A stretch of 64,000 nucleotides of DNA from Branchipolynoe longqiensis (lineage: Eukaryota; Annelida; Polychaeta; Phyllodocida; Polynoidae). The translations under genes and the position numbers were made by a program. The DNA lies in the NCBI GenBank assembly GCA_030323885.1, contig CM059188.1, forward strand, positions 117,279,974-117,343,973, read 5' to 3'. The notes beneath the pieces are model-generated. The model was not told the origin of the DNA. It saw nothing but the letters and a program-made list of their open reading frames with translations, and did not search any database. Within the stretch, counting starts at the first letter, position 1, and the number at the start of each line of letters is the position of its first letter. This document shows, in pieces, positions 1-9,289 of the stretch.

Positions 1-240
1 GCTAAGTTGGGAGATATTTTACGTCAAAACATGCGAAAATAATTTTGGCAAGCACGCCAAAGCTCTGACACCATAGACTTCAGTAGTAATGGGTTCTATT
101 AATTGACTTATTATGCCCTTCTATGCAGCAACAAATGCTTAATAAGTGAATCACTATCTAAGTTGAATATGTAGAATCAGATGTAGATATTTGTCTTGGT
201 TTTTAAAATTTGATGTTTTCATCGGACTATGCAAGTTTAA
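1..240 (-). mobile_element. M1 MITE, cut by window edge
   Basis: Right part of the TTAA-tipped MITE M1. It ends in the family terminus CATCGGACTATGCAAGT followed by TTAA at 237-240, and carries the shared interior (a 'ttggcaagcacgccaaa' segment and 'aatgcttaataagtg'). The other end lies outside the window. M1 is non-coding. Its tips (AGCTGCATAGTCCGATG inverted, inside TTAA) suggest a piggyBac-type or other TTAA-targeting transposon as mobiliser; this is inference. Confidence 0.8.
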
Positions 241-244
241 TAGG

Positions 245-345
245 TGGTGTGGTTTTAGAGATATTTCACTTTTTCTGTATTTTCTGTATGAAGATTGCTC
301 AAGACCATTGACAATGCCTTGAGTTTGAGTCTATGCACATGGCTG
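245..345 (-). repeat. Fragment of the ~205-bp repeat unit
   Basis: Matches part of the unit found in tandem at 3900-4330 and 22110-22930: 'ggtggtgtggttttagagat' then 'tgaagattgctcaagaccat' and 'gacaatgccttgagttt'. It abuts the M1 end at 240. Confidence 0.65.
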
Positions 346-485
346 AACACGGCACACGGCTGAAACCGCCACACCGGCACCCTACCACATGAGTACTTCA
401 CCACCCCGTACAAGTATCTAACCCGACTAACACTAAACAAGGTCAAAAGCTGGATTTTAACTATGTACAGTCTACACAAAAGCAT

Positions 486-1117
486 TAAGGGCGCATTCCT
501 TACACGCGGTATGCGGCATGCGGTATGCGGCATGCGGCATGCGGCATGCGGCATGCGGCATGCGAATGGCATGATTCCTTACACGCGGCATGCGGCATGC
601 GGCATGCGGCACATGACTGGCTATATTTAAAAAATATAAATAAACAAGTATACTCAATACTGCACTGTATACGACCTAATATGGCATTTATATCTATGTA
701 CCTCTTGGTACGCTACATGGAGGTTCCTACCTTTATAATTACCAAATTATAGATAAGTAGTCATATTTTTGTGGCTATGATAGCATTTTTACCAACCTGA
801 ACCCCACCACCACCACTACCATATGTTTCCCCTCTGTACCCTTGTGTGTGACCGTTCCGTAATGCTCAGTCACCTCTCCTCGTCTAAAACTAATGGACAA
901 GTGCGACTGATGTTTCTATTCGCACCCTGCGTGCCGCATGCCGCACCGATCGCTACAGGGATCGATCGAGTTGACGCATTTGCAGTCGCATTCGCATTCG
1001 CATACCGCATGTAAGGAATGTAGTCGATTGACTTCAAGGCGTTTCGATTTTTTGCCGCATTCGCATTCGCATTCACATACTGCATGCCGCATGTCGCGTG
1101 TAAGGAATGTGCCCTTT
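486..1117. mobile_element. HX element: inverted-repeat element with hexamer arrays
   Basis: Bounded by imperfect inverted repeats: 'aagggcgcattccttacacg' on the left and the complement of it ('gtgtaaggaatgtgcccttt') on the right. Next to each end are arrays of GCATGC/GCATTC-type hexamers (about 508-615 and 930-1100). The core at 790-925 is shared with 23910-24030. It has no coding capacity; the Met-Pro-His-Ala-Ala-Cys translations are only the hexamer read in different frames. Confidence 0.75.
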
Positions 1118-1124
1118 ACACCCC

Positions 1125-1943
1125 ATAAATGAGAAGCAACAACAAAACCAAGATTATTACTAAAAACTAATTTTTTTTAATTTGAATAAAATTGGACCAG
1201 TGCTGCCCACCGGTGAAAACAAGTGCTAACACACTTATCCGTTATCATCACCAAAATAAAACCCCACCCAAATTACGAGCTACTTCCTGTTGTCTCTCTG
1301 ACCGTATTTCCTCAGGCAGTGTGTTTTGTGTAACTGTAAGCAGTTTTTTGTTTTTTTTGTTTTTTTGTGATGGGTGTATTTATGCTACCCATAGCGGTTA
1401 AGTCTAATGACTTGTTTTCGCCGCTAGACAGTAATAGTCTTGTGACTCCCCTTCTTTCAGTTGTTGTGTAGCTAACAACTGAATGCATTCTTTCTCTGTT
1501 TGTAAGCATTCTCCCACATCCCCCAAAATTTGGCGTTATTTCGAATGTAAATAAAACATAAAGCACTGCTGTCATCTGTTTGTTTTCACCGCCTAAACCG
1601 GAAGTGACGTGAACGCGCGGACTGCTATAATCACTCACTTTTTTTGGCGCCAATCAGAACAATCCCATTAGCAAAATGGTCATTTAAGTGTCTTTTTTAA
1701 GCATTGCCTGCACAGAGAAAATAATTTATTATGCAATATATATTACTTGGGTATGTGGCAAATATGTCAATGAATTATCCTGGATTCTGATTCCATTCAG
1801 AATATATTGTGAAAGTGATAGGCCTATTTAATGGGATGATCTGAGTCCAAATTGTATAATTCAAGACAGGAGGCAGAACTACATAGTATGGGAGTTTATT
1901 AAGTTCAATGTGTAGTGGAATCAATAATACAGTAATAAGTATT
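1125..1943. other. No gene seen; degenerate SINE-B-like tail pieces
   Basis: AT-rich and without a credible ORF. Pieces at about 1204-1255 and, inverted, 1399-1440 resemble the SINE-B tail ('ggtgaaaacaagt', 'acttatccgttat'). A similar 'gttaacacacttatccgtta' piece occurs at 40040. Confidence 0.4.
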
Positions 1944-2247
1944 GAAGAAGATTTATACTGCATATCATGGATAAGTCTGAATAGACTTGTTTTCACCATT
2001 AGACAGTTTGTCTATAGAAAGCCCGAGCCTACACTTTTACTGACCCAAGGGATTTTTAACCTCCCACACCACATAGACATGGTATGAGAGCAACCGGCCT
2101 TTGATGACCCTGTAAGTTATACACAGTGGTGGAAATCCAAAGTGGCAGAGCTGGGGGCACGGGGAATCGAACCACTGGCCTTCAGATTAGGAGTCCGAAC
2201 TAGAAAAAAGTCAGACACTCTAACCACTCTGCCACAGAGAACAAACA
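1944..2247 (-). mobile_element. SINE-B (tRNA-derived), near full length
   Basis: Minus-strand copy. Read on that strand, a tRNA-like head with an A-box-like region ('tggcagagtggttagagtgt') and a B-box-like 'ggttcgattcc' is followed by the body ('gtataacttacag') and a tail in 'ggcagtataaatcttc'. About nine copies occur in the window. Transcription would be by RNA polymerase III, as for other tRNA-derived SINEs. Confidence 0.85.
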
Positions 2248-2640
2248 CCACAAATATAAGTATAAGAGTAGGTAAGGTTAAATGAGTAGTGAATCAATAT
2301 CAGGTAGTGAATCAATAAAGCAGTGACCCAATTCACACTAGTACATTCAGGCCGACATCGATTATGACAATCCGGACCACTCAAATCATCCTGGTCATCA
2401 CAATTTCAAATAAAACAACCCGAAGTGTGCCTGAAGATACACGGGCCGTGTGCAAAATGATCTGACTTCAATTACCCACATCTTGGGCGGAGGCATTAGA
2501 AGCAATGACGTCACATTTGTGCTGGTACTTGCAGTGTCAGCCTGCACAGCTATCTGACTCTTATAACTGAATAGATACTAAATAGTTGACACACTCATAA
2601 CAGTATACTAGCCTATTTATTTTAAGACCTCCATCTGTAG
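2248..2640. repeat. Dispersed repeat; otherwise nothing
   Basis: About 2330-2470 matches, in inverted orientation, 19990-20130 (shared piece 'gtgcaaaatgatc' next to 'cacgggccgtg'). No ORF or RNA gene recognised. Confidence 0.45.
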
Positions 2641-3175
2641 AGAATGAACAGATAGTTGCATCCCAAAATGTGAAAAAGTGTAATTCTTTGCATGTAAACA
2701 GTAACCGTAAATGAAATATTTCAATTTTTCAATCTTTGAAAGCTCATTGCAGCTAAGCAACCTTTTGAATTTTCCTCAAATTTAGTACACTATTAGGATA
2801 CCTATTCTCTAAGAATAATACATATTATTCATATTATATCCAAAAATATGGAAGAACTTGCATTTTGATTCAACATATAATGGAAAATTGTCAGAAAACC
2901 TCCAAATATCCATTTAACAAATCTTTAAATATTCACTCTACTGTAGCTCAAGCAATGATTGCATCTGCCTGGGTGCTATAAATGACACTACACAACATTT
3001 GGAAGTAATACACATTACCTTACCAATATTATATCTAAAAATGTGAAAAAGTGTGTTTCGATTGCGCATACAAAAGAAATGTGTCCAAAACCAAAAATAT
3101 TATATCTTTCATCAATCTTTGAATACTCACTGTGGCTCAGCCAATAGTTTGATCTTCAAATTTTGCACACATATC
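2641..3175. repeat. ~190-bp degenerate satellite, left part
   Basis: The phrase 'caatctttgaa ... tcactgtagctcagccaatgatt' recurs near 2731, 2921 and 3112, giving a period of about 190 bp. The array continues at 3690-3807 and 4430-4510, so two later insertions split it. Confidence 0.6.
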
Positions 3176-3182
3176 ATTGTTT

Positions 3183-3668
3183 ACAATGCTGTCCAGCTGT
3201 AGTAGTGGTTTATTCTTATCACACAGTAGGAGGTGATAAGATGTTTTTGTTTCTCGCACAGTAGCAGGTACATGGTTTATTATTTAGTATCAGCTGGTCT
3301 GATAGGTATATTGTTATTTTCTGATCACCCTTGTAGTGGGTCTGAATAGTATATTAGTTTTTTGGTTTTAGTTTTTTGTTTCACTGCTACTTATGAAATA
3401 GCCTACTCTACATTTATAGGCTTGTACATAGTTTGTAGCTGTTTGTTATCTACTGAGGGTGGTCCAGATTACCCCCTTGGGGCAGCCCAGTTTGTGGGCC
3501 ATGACCTATCACATGCCCTTCTGGGGTTTTGTCCGAGGGTGTCATCAGCGTCCTCCCTTTTTTACATAGATATTTTGTGTATGTCTTTAGATCAGGGATC
3601 TGTCTTTCTTTTACTGATTGGGCGTTCCAAGCCTTAGCAGCCATTTCTAATGTGCTCCTTCAATGAGC
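3183..3668 (-). mobile_element. LINE-1 3' UTR fragment
   Basis: Diverged copy of the 3' region found downstream of the reverse-transcriptase remnant at 9290-9850 (shared 'gtgggccatgacctatcaca', 'gataaggt...', 'ccttagcagccatttc'). The 5' part of the LINE is missing. It sits inside the ~190-bp satellite. Confidence 0.7.
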
Positions 3669-3689
3669 CTTATGGAACTAACACATATT

Positions 3690-3807
3690 AGCTGTCAGTA
3701 TAATGTTTGTAGAATTATCAAAAGCTGTATTTTGATTGCAAATACAAATTTAAAATGTTTAAAACCAAAAATATTGATTAAAATAAATCTTTGAATCTTC
3801 ACTGTAC
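3690..3807. repeat. ~190-bp satellite, middle part
   Basis: Resumes the satellite after the LINE fragment ('ttgattgcaaatac', 'aatctttgaatcttcactgt'). Confidence 0.55.
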
Positions 3808-4429
3808 CAGAGAGCGTGTATATAGATGAGAGGGACAACTCCCGCGAAAATCGGTAACACAGGCTACAGTGGCACCTCTCGCGGTTATTGTTGAACAAGC
3901 CGTGAGTTTGACGGTACACGCAGTGCAAAGCATCAGTTTTATTCAAAATTAATAGGAATCCAGAACCCTAACCTTATAAATTTAATATAATCTTTTTGGG
4001 AAACATGTTTTGTATATGTGTTCCAAGCAGTTTGTGTCTAGGTCATGTGGTTTTAGAGATATTTCACTTTTTCTGTATGAAGATTGCTCACCACCATTGA
4101 CAATGCATTGAGTCTGCCGAACGTGCAGTGCAAAACGTCTATTTTATTCAAAATTAATAGAAATACAGAACCCTAACCATATGAATTTAATATAGTCTCA
4201 TCGTTGAATATGTTTTATATATGTGTTCCAAACAGTTTGTTTCTATGTGGTGTATTTTTAGAGATATTTCACTTTTTCTGTATGAAGATTGCACTCGACC
4301 ATTGACAATGCCTTGAGTTTGCCCATACACGTAAACTGTTCAACAACCACCACTTGGAGCGCCACAGTCGGCAGCTGTTACACAGTCTAGTATGAGAGTT
4401 GTCCCTCTCATCTATATACACGCTCTCTG
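3808..4429. mobile_element. Inverted-repeat transposon carrying the ~205-bp unit
   Basis: The ends CAGAGAGCGTG...CACGCTCTCTG are perfectly inverted and extend imperfectly into 'tatatagatgagagggacaa'. The flanking 'actgtac' is repeated on both sides (7-8 bp target duplication), which fits hAT-like transposition; the CAGAG tip also fits hAT. The interior is about two and a half copies of the ~205-bp unit. No transposase is present, so it is non-autonomous. Confidence 0.75.
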
Positions 4430-4510
4430 ACTGTACCTAGACCAATGATTGAATCCTCCCCAAACTTGGAAGAATAATCAAGTATATATTCTGTGATACA
4501 TCTAAATAGA
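4430..4510. repeat. ~190-bp satellite, right part
   Basis: Continues the unit broken at 3807 ('gaccaatgattgaatcctcc'). Confidence 0.5.
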
Positions 4511-4581
4511 CTTCAATGTCAGTTACATGGTTCTCTCATGTGTGTCACCATTGTGGATCTAGTTCAACGGCAGAATATGCA

Positions 4582-4913
4582 CCAGGCATAGTGGCCGAAT
4601 CGATAGAGTGCTAGCTTCCCGTGTGAAACGAGGGGATTTCAAATCCCAGCCGAGTCAAACCAATCACTTACAAAATTGATACTTGTCACGACCTAGCCTG
4701 GCGCTCAGCATTAATAGGATAGGAGAAGGACTGGTTAGCTTAGTATCAGGATAATGTGAATGAGTGGGATGTTATGTCATGGTGGCAGCGGCCTGATCTC
4801 CCAGTAGAGCAGTACTATAAAGTCACCATGAGTGCGCACTGTCACAAGTCGGTACCTATCTTGATATGACTAATGATGTTGCCAGGACATAAAACCTCAA
4901 CAAACAAACTTCA
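4582..4913 (+). mobile_element. SINE-A (tRNA-derived), full length
   Basis: tRNA-like head ('agtggccgaatcgatagagt'), then 'gagtcaaaccaatcac', 'ttgatacttgtc', 'gcgctcagcattaatagg', 'gtcaccatgagtgcgcactg' and the 3' end 'gatgttgccaggacataaaa' with a CAA/CAAA-type tail. It serves as a reference copy for about 30 SINE-A pieces here. Confidence 0.9.
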
Positions 4914-5130
4914 GAATGTTTGATATGTGTGGTGCTTTCTGTGCCTGACCTGTGTGTGGTGTCTATGCTGTGTACAAGGTACATGTATGGTGTAGTGTGT
5001 GTGTGGTGTGTGAGAGGTGGGCATAGTATGTGATGCGTTAAGTGTCATGTACACAATGTTATTTTTAACTGGGGAAAGCGGATCATAAGTATTGTACTTC
5101 TGCTTTCTCCTTTTTCATGCGAAACATTAT
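4914..5130. repeat. TG-rich low-complexity sequence
   Basis: Irregular 'gtgtgtggtg' runs followed by AT-rich sequence. No gene. Confidence 0.5.
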
Positions 5131-5136
5131 ATATAT

Positions 5137-5393
5137 ATGAGGCTGTCTCAAAAGGTGCTATGCAATATGGGACAAAACGTTGTCCATTGTCGCGATCAAC
5201 ATACTATCTGCTTAGTGATTTGTTCAGGATAAACTGATTTGTTTTTTACATGGTGTTTCATAATCCCAATAGAATACATATTGATTTGAAGCAAATGTCC
5301 TTGTGTTTTCAGTGTAACCGTTTCTGTGCTGTTTTGTGTCAATCGTTACAATGGACAAAACAAGAAGAGTTATCACCTTTTGAGATGGGCTAT
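5137..5393. mobile_element. M3 mariner-like MITE
   Basis: Tips 'gaggctgtctcaaaaggtg' and, inverted, 'caccttttgagatgggc', within TA-rich flanks. It is about 80-85% identical by eye to the copy at 30133-30398. The tip shape and TA context suggest Tc1/mariner. Only ~257 bp long, so no transposase; the short ORF across it is not a gene. Confidence 0.75.
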
Positions 5394-5550
5394 ATATCAG
5401 CTTGTATGTGCAATGATCATGTGGAAATAAATAAATATCTTATTTTATCATGTGTGCAGTGTGACATGTGTATGGGGTCAAAGTGCTATGCGTATGACTC
5501 ACCATAGCGAATCATACTTTCACTAGACATACAATACATGACAGAACCTG

Positions 5551-5853
5551 TCCAGTTGGTTGGTTGTTGGAGTTTTACGTCTTAGCAACATCTAACATCA
5601 TATCAGAACTGGTACTAACTTGTGACAGTGCATACTCATGGCGACTTTATAGTGCTGTCTTACTGGGAGAGCAGGCCCCCAACACCTTGACCTGACATCC
5701 AACTCAGTCACATTATCCTGACACCAAGCCAACCAGTCCTTGCCTTATCCTAATAATGCTGAGTGCCAGGCTAGGAATAACAAATATCAATTTTGTGAAT
5801 CATTGGTTTGACTCGACCGGGAATTGAACTCCCGAACTTCTGGTGGGCATAAC
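5551..5853 (-). mobile_element. SINE-A, near full length
   Basis: Minus-strand copy from its 3' tail ('ttggagttttacgtcttagc') to the head ('gactcgaccgggaattgaac'). It lies downstream of the deaminase gene in the gene's direction. Confidence 0.85.
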
Positions 5854-5854
5854 T

Positions 5855-6085
5855 GATACATAGATATAATTGATACATTTAGCTAATTGATATACATGTA
5901 CATAATTGATTCACCTATCTAATTGATATACATGTATATAATTAATACACCCATCTAATAGATATACATCGATATAATTAATACACATAACTAATTGATA
6001 TATATGGACCGAATTGAAACACACAGCTGATTGACATAAATGGATATATTTGATACAACCATATGGATATAACTCACACACAGCT
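5855..6085. repeat. AT-rich degenerate tandem repeat
   Basis: About five units of roughly 45 bp built on 'ctaattgatatacatgtata' and 'taattgatacac'. It lies between the SINE and the deaminase 3' end. On the minus strand no AATAAA is present between 6222 and 5860, so I cannot place a poly(A) site. Confidence 0.65.
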
Positions 6086-6140
6086 ATTATTATACTTGAC
6101 GTTGACCTAACTGAACCTGCGGATGTTGAAGATTTGCAGA

Positions 6141-6290
6141 CAGTTCTTAGTCTGGGCCATTTTCCTGCACCTTATCTCTGATTTCAGTCAGGATTGGCTG
6201 TCCAGGCCTTGCGGCCAGTTCTTAGACATCGCCATCTTCCTGCGCCCTATCTCTGATTTCAGCCAGGATCGTCTGGTCCTCCTCTTCACG
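6141..6290 (-). repeat. 75-bp tandem duplication of the deaminase C-terminal coding end
   Basis: Units 6216-6290 and 6141-6215 are direct repeats offset by 75 bp (25 codons); 'cagttcttag' begins both. The upstream unit encodes the true tail and stop. The downstream unit, in the same frame past the stop, reads ...PILTEIRDKVQENGPD and then another TAA, compared with ...TILAEIRDRAQEDGDV in the gene. Differences are largely conservative. Confidence 0.8.
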
Positions 6291-6824
6291 TTGAGAGTGA
6301 CGTCTTCCAAGCGCATCATCAAGGAGCAGCATCTTCCAGTTGGTAGCATCTATGAGGTCAAGGCTGAATTGTCCATCCATCCGGAGGAGGTTGTACAAGC
6401 CAGCTTTGTTCTCCTCAGCTTTCACTCCGTGGCAGTAATAGAAATGACTAAAGAAGAGCTGGACCTCCCTGACCTTCTCACCTAATTCCCTGAAGTAATC
6501 TAGAAGCTCTCCAGCGCAGTTTGCACACGGGGAGTAGTTCATTATCATCTGAATCCTGAAATTGTTGCCTGGCTGTCCCATCAGCCAGGTGTTCAGCTCC
6601 GGCATCATGCGAAGTTCAGCATGATTGTGACCTTGGTTTTCAAACCGCCCCTTGCACAGTAAAGTTCCCTGCCCTTCGTTGCTGAAGACATTCAGCATGA
6701 GGATGGTCTTACGTGGCCATCCACTACCCGGTTGTCCATATATCGCATCCACCATGAAGCATTCATCTATTTCAGTTAGCGTCAATGGAGTATACTCCTC
6801 AGCCTGTGGGAATATGTGGTCCAT
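6222..6824 (-). CDS. AID/APOBEC-like cytidine deaminase
   Basis: Predicted zinc-dependent polynucleotide cytidine deaminase (C to U). The ATG at 6824 gives 200 residues, close to AID size (198). The frame stays open to codon GTG at 6860, just after a TAA; an AG at 6861-6860 could instead be a weak splice acceptor, so a further 5' exon is possible. Numbering from the ATG, the catalytic site is H68-A69-E70 (His codon 6621-6623) and P99-C100-x-x-C103. The H-to-C distance is 32, against 31 in AID (H56, C87), and the Cys pair spacing is identical. Predicted order: two β-strands (about 39-64), α with HAE, β3 (FRIQMIMNY), α with SPCANC, β4 ending in FSHFYYC (about 125-131), α4 (AEENKAGL), β5, then an acidic tail. 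FYYC...KAE...GL resembles AID loop 7. Tyr replaces Trp before SPC. Related deaminases are reported from brachiopod and sea urchin, with proposed antiviral or mutator roles; the role here is unknown. A retrocopy cannot be excluded, but no disabling change is seen. Confidence 0.88.
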   Translation of the reverse strand: MDHIFPQAEEYTPLTLTEIDECFMVDAIYGQPGSGWPRKTILMLNVFSNEGQGTLLCKGRFENQGHNHAELRMMPELNTWLMGQPGNNFRIQMIMNYSPCANCAGELLDYFRELGEKVREVQLFFSHFYYCHGVKAEENKAGLYNLLRMDGQFSLDLIDATNWKMLLLDDALGRRHSQREEEDQTILAEIRDRAQEDGDV

Positions 6825-6869
6825 GTTGTCAGGTCCGTTGTTCAGATCAGTGTGACACACTTATCGTGT

Positions 6870-6960
6870 AGCGCAACACATGGGCAACACAGCCCACACA
6901 GCCCACACGACTAACACAGCCCACAGCGCATTAACCTGTTAACCGCTCTGGCACTTCTGG
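6870..6960. other. Region 5' of the deaminase gene
   Basis: Short repeats of 'cacagcccaca' between the open frame and a SINE-A tail. I see no TATA box, initiator or strong splice acceptor. Confidence 0.4.
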
Positions 6961-6969
6961 ACATTCCAT

Positions 6970-7003
6970 GGTTGGTTATTTGTTGGAGTTTTACGTCCTG
7001 GTA
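6970..7003 (-). mobile_element. SINE-A 3'-tail fragment
   Basis: 'ttggttatttgttggagttt' followed by 'tacgtcctggtaac' matches only the 3' end of SINE-A. It lies ~150 bp upstream of the deaminase ATG. Confidence 0.7.
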
Positions 7004-7009
7004 ACACAC

Positions 7010-7735
7010 ACACCCAGTCTCTGTGGTGCTGTGCTGTTCTGTACTGCATTGTGTTGTATTGTTGTGCTGTTCTGTACCATGTTGTGTTGTATTGTTGTGC
7101 TGCTCTGTACCATGTTGTGTTGTATTGTTCTGCTAGTATGTACCATGGTGTGTTCTATTGTGGTGTTGTGCTGTTCTGTACCATGTTGTATTGTAATGTT
7201 GTGGTGTTCTGTACCATGTTGTGTTGTATTGTAGTGTTGTGCTGTTCTGTACCCTATTGTGTTGTGTTGTATTGTTGTGCTGTTCTGTACCATGTTGTGT
7301 TCTATTGTAGTGTTGTGCTGCTCGGTACCATGTTGTGTTTGCATTGTAGTTTTGGGCTGCTCTGTACCACGTTGTGTTGTATTGTAGTGGTGTGCTGTTC
7401 TGTATCATGCTGTGCTGTATTGTAGGGTTGTGCTGTTTTTACTGTGTTCTATTGTAGTGTTGTGCTGCTGTGTACCATAGTATCCTGTAATGTAATGTTG
7501 TGGTGTCTGTACATTGTATTGTAACGTACTTTCAGTACCGCATTGTGCTGCATTGTAGTGGTGTGCTGTTCTGTACATGTTGTGCTGTATTCTAGTGTTG
7601 TGCTGTTCTGTACTGTCTTCCATTATATTGTAGTGGTGTGCTGTTTTATACCATGTTGTGCTGTAGTGTAGTGTTGTGCTGTTCTGTACCGCACTGTGCT
7701 GTATTTTAATGTCTTGCTGTTCCGGACCGCTGAGA
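7010..7735. repeat. TG-rich minisatellite, ~33-bp and related units
   Basis: More than 20 imperfect units of 'gttctgtaccatgttgtgtt' + 'gtattgttgtgct'. All ORFs across it, on both strands, are products of this array. Confidence 0.9.
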
Positions 7736-8334
7736 TAATATTACACATCATTATCATCATCATCATGCTGTCAGTTGCAATGCACCAAAGACTGCTTTCA
7801 TTACCTAACCGCGTGCGGTTCTGCATTTCATAAAAGCTGCTTACAAAGCATTCAAGTGCTGCTGGCTTTTGCAAGTTACTAGCGGCACTCTCTCGGGGAG
7901 CAAATAAAGGTCTCACACTGGCATGAACATGTCAAGAGAGGTGCAAACTATTTGTCCCTGCAGTGGCTGGTCGGGAGATGTTGGTAGTTCCATTCATCAC
8001 CGCACTTAATGCTGCCATGCTAACATGGTTTTCTGTTAGTGTTTGCTCCCTTAGCCTTTGGTTCTATCAAGAACCTGTATCACAAGGCAATGGTTTACAA
8101 CTTTGCAAGGCAGGGGCGTCAAACTCCCTGGGCTATTTTAGCAGATAAGTATCAGAAGTACTGCAATACCCGCATACCAGGTTACACATATGGGTCACCA
8201 TACTAAATAACGGGTCTATGGTGATGCCACCTAGTGGTTAACTAAAGAACTGACAACATGGCTTCCTGGATCCAGCATTGTTTCTCAATTACTGTCAAAT
8301 GGACCACTAGAATAGACAAGCATCACTCCCGTGT
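7736..8334. other. No gene seen
   Basis: Mixed-composition single-copy sequence with a short CAT run at 7748-7766. No convincing ORF, RNA or repeat relation within the window. Confidence 0.4.
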
Positions 8335-8440
8335 TGTTATGCCATTGGCTTGACTCGACCAGGTTTCGAACCCGCACATTCAAATCCCATGATCTACCAA
8401 AACAGGAGACGCTCAACTCATTCGGCCATCCCCCCTGGTT
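8335..8440 (-). mobile_element. SINE-A head fragment
   Basis: 'cattggcttgactcgaccag', then a B-box-like 'ggtttcgaaccc' and 'gctcaactcattcggccat' match the tRNA-like head of SINE-A on the minus strand. The rest is missing. Confidence 0.7.
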
Positions 8441-8486
8441 TAATAGGCTAGTGATGGGTTGATGCTAGTGTTGACAGTGGTTTGTT

Positions 8487-8838
8487 ATTTAGTTTGTGTT
8501 GTTTTACATCCTAGCAACATCTAAAGTCATATCAGGATGGGTACCGACTTGTTACAGTGCGTACTCATGGCGACTTTATAGCGATGCCCCACTGGGAAAT
8601 CAGCCCTCTGGCACCATGACCTGATATCCCACTGAGTCACATTATCTTGACACTGAGCAAACCAGTCCTTTCCCTCTCCTAGGAATGGCGCCAGGCGAGG
8701 AAGCAACAAGTATCAATTTTTAAGTCATTGGTTTAACTCGACCAGGGTTGGAACTCACAAACTCATGGGTTAGGATCGCCCGATGTCCCAAAATAGGGGA
8801 CGGACGCTCAACTGATTCTGCCACCTCGTCTGGTCTGT
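8487..8838 (-). mobile_element. SINE-A, full length
   Basis: Runs from 'gtgttgttttacatcctagc' (3' tail) to 'ctcaactgattctgccacct' (head). Confidence 0.88.
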
Positions 8839-9164
8839 TGACAGTGGCAGTGATGGTGGTAACAATGGTGATGACTGAAGTGGTGACAGTGGACAGTACT
8901 GATGCTAATCCCAGCAGGTTAAAGCAACAGTGATTGTGGCAGAACTGATACAAATACTATGATAAATAAAACACAACGCATGTCATTATTCTACAGTGTC
9001 GTATTAAATGAAGTATGACATACATGTACTTGGAAATCATTTCATGAACTTCCTGAGACAATCAATGAAACAGAATGAGTGTCAACCAATTCATTTGTAG
9101 TAGTCTGCACTGACCTCTCAGGCAAGGAGCCGCATAGACAGGTAGGCGTGGGTAGGGTGGTGAC
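8839..9164. other. No gene seen
   Basis: A short GGT/GAT-type low-complexity stretch at 8840-8900, then unremarkable sequence. Confidence 0.4.
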
Positions 9165-9167
9165 ATC

Positions 9168-9230
9168 AGGGAGCCTCAGCGGTGTAATGGTTAGCACACT
9201 GAATACAAAAGATGTGAGTTCGATTCCCAA
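9168..9230 (+). other. tRNA-like head, not a functional tRNA
   Basis: 'agcggtgtaatggttagcac' resembles an A box with D-loop and 'gagttcgattccc' a B box, at tRNA-like spacing. The sequence after the T-loop ('aaatatgct') does not pair with the 5' side, so there is no acceptor stem. Probably a relic of another tRNA-derived SINE. Confidence 0.45.
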
Positions 9231-9289
9231 ATATGCTTAAATGATTTTGTGCTCAAGTGAATATATGAAAATTTGTATATTTTTTATAT

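Noticed and set aside
5250..5507. 85-codon Cys-rich plus-strand ORF
   Set aside because: It lies mostly in the M3 mariner-like MITE and is not conserved as a frame in the second copy.
6123..6485. Plus-strand 120-codon ORF
   Set aside because: It is the antisense shadow of the deaminase C-terminus and its tail duplication.
9168..9230. tRNA gene
   Set aside because: A- and B-box-like sequences are present but there is no acceptor stem pairing.
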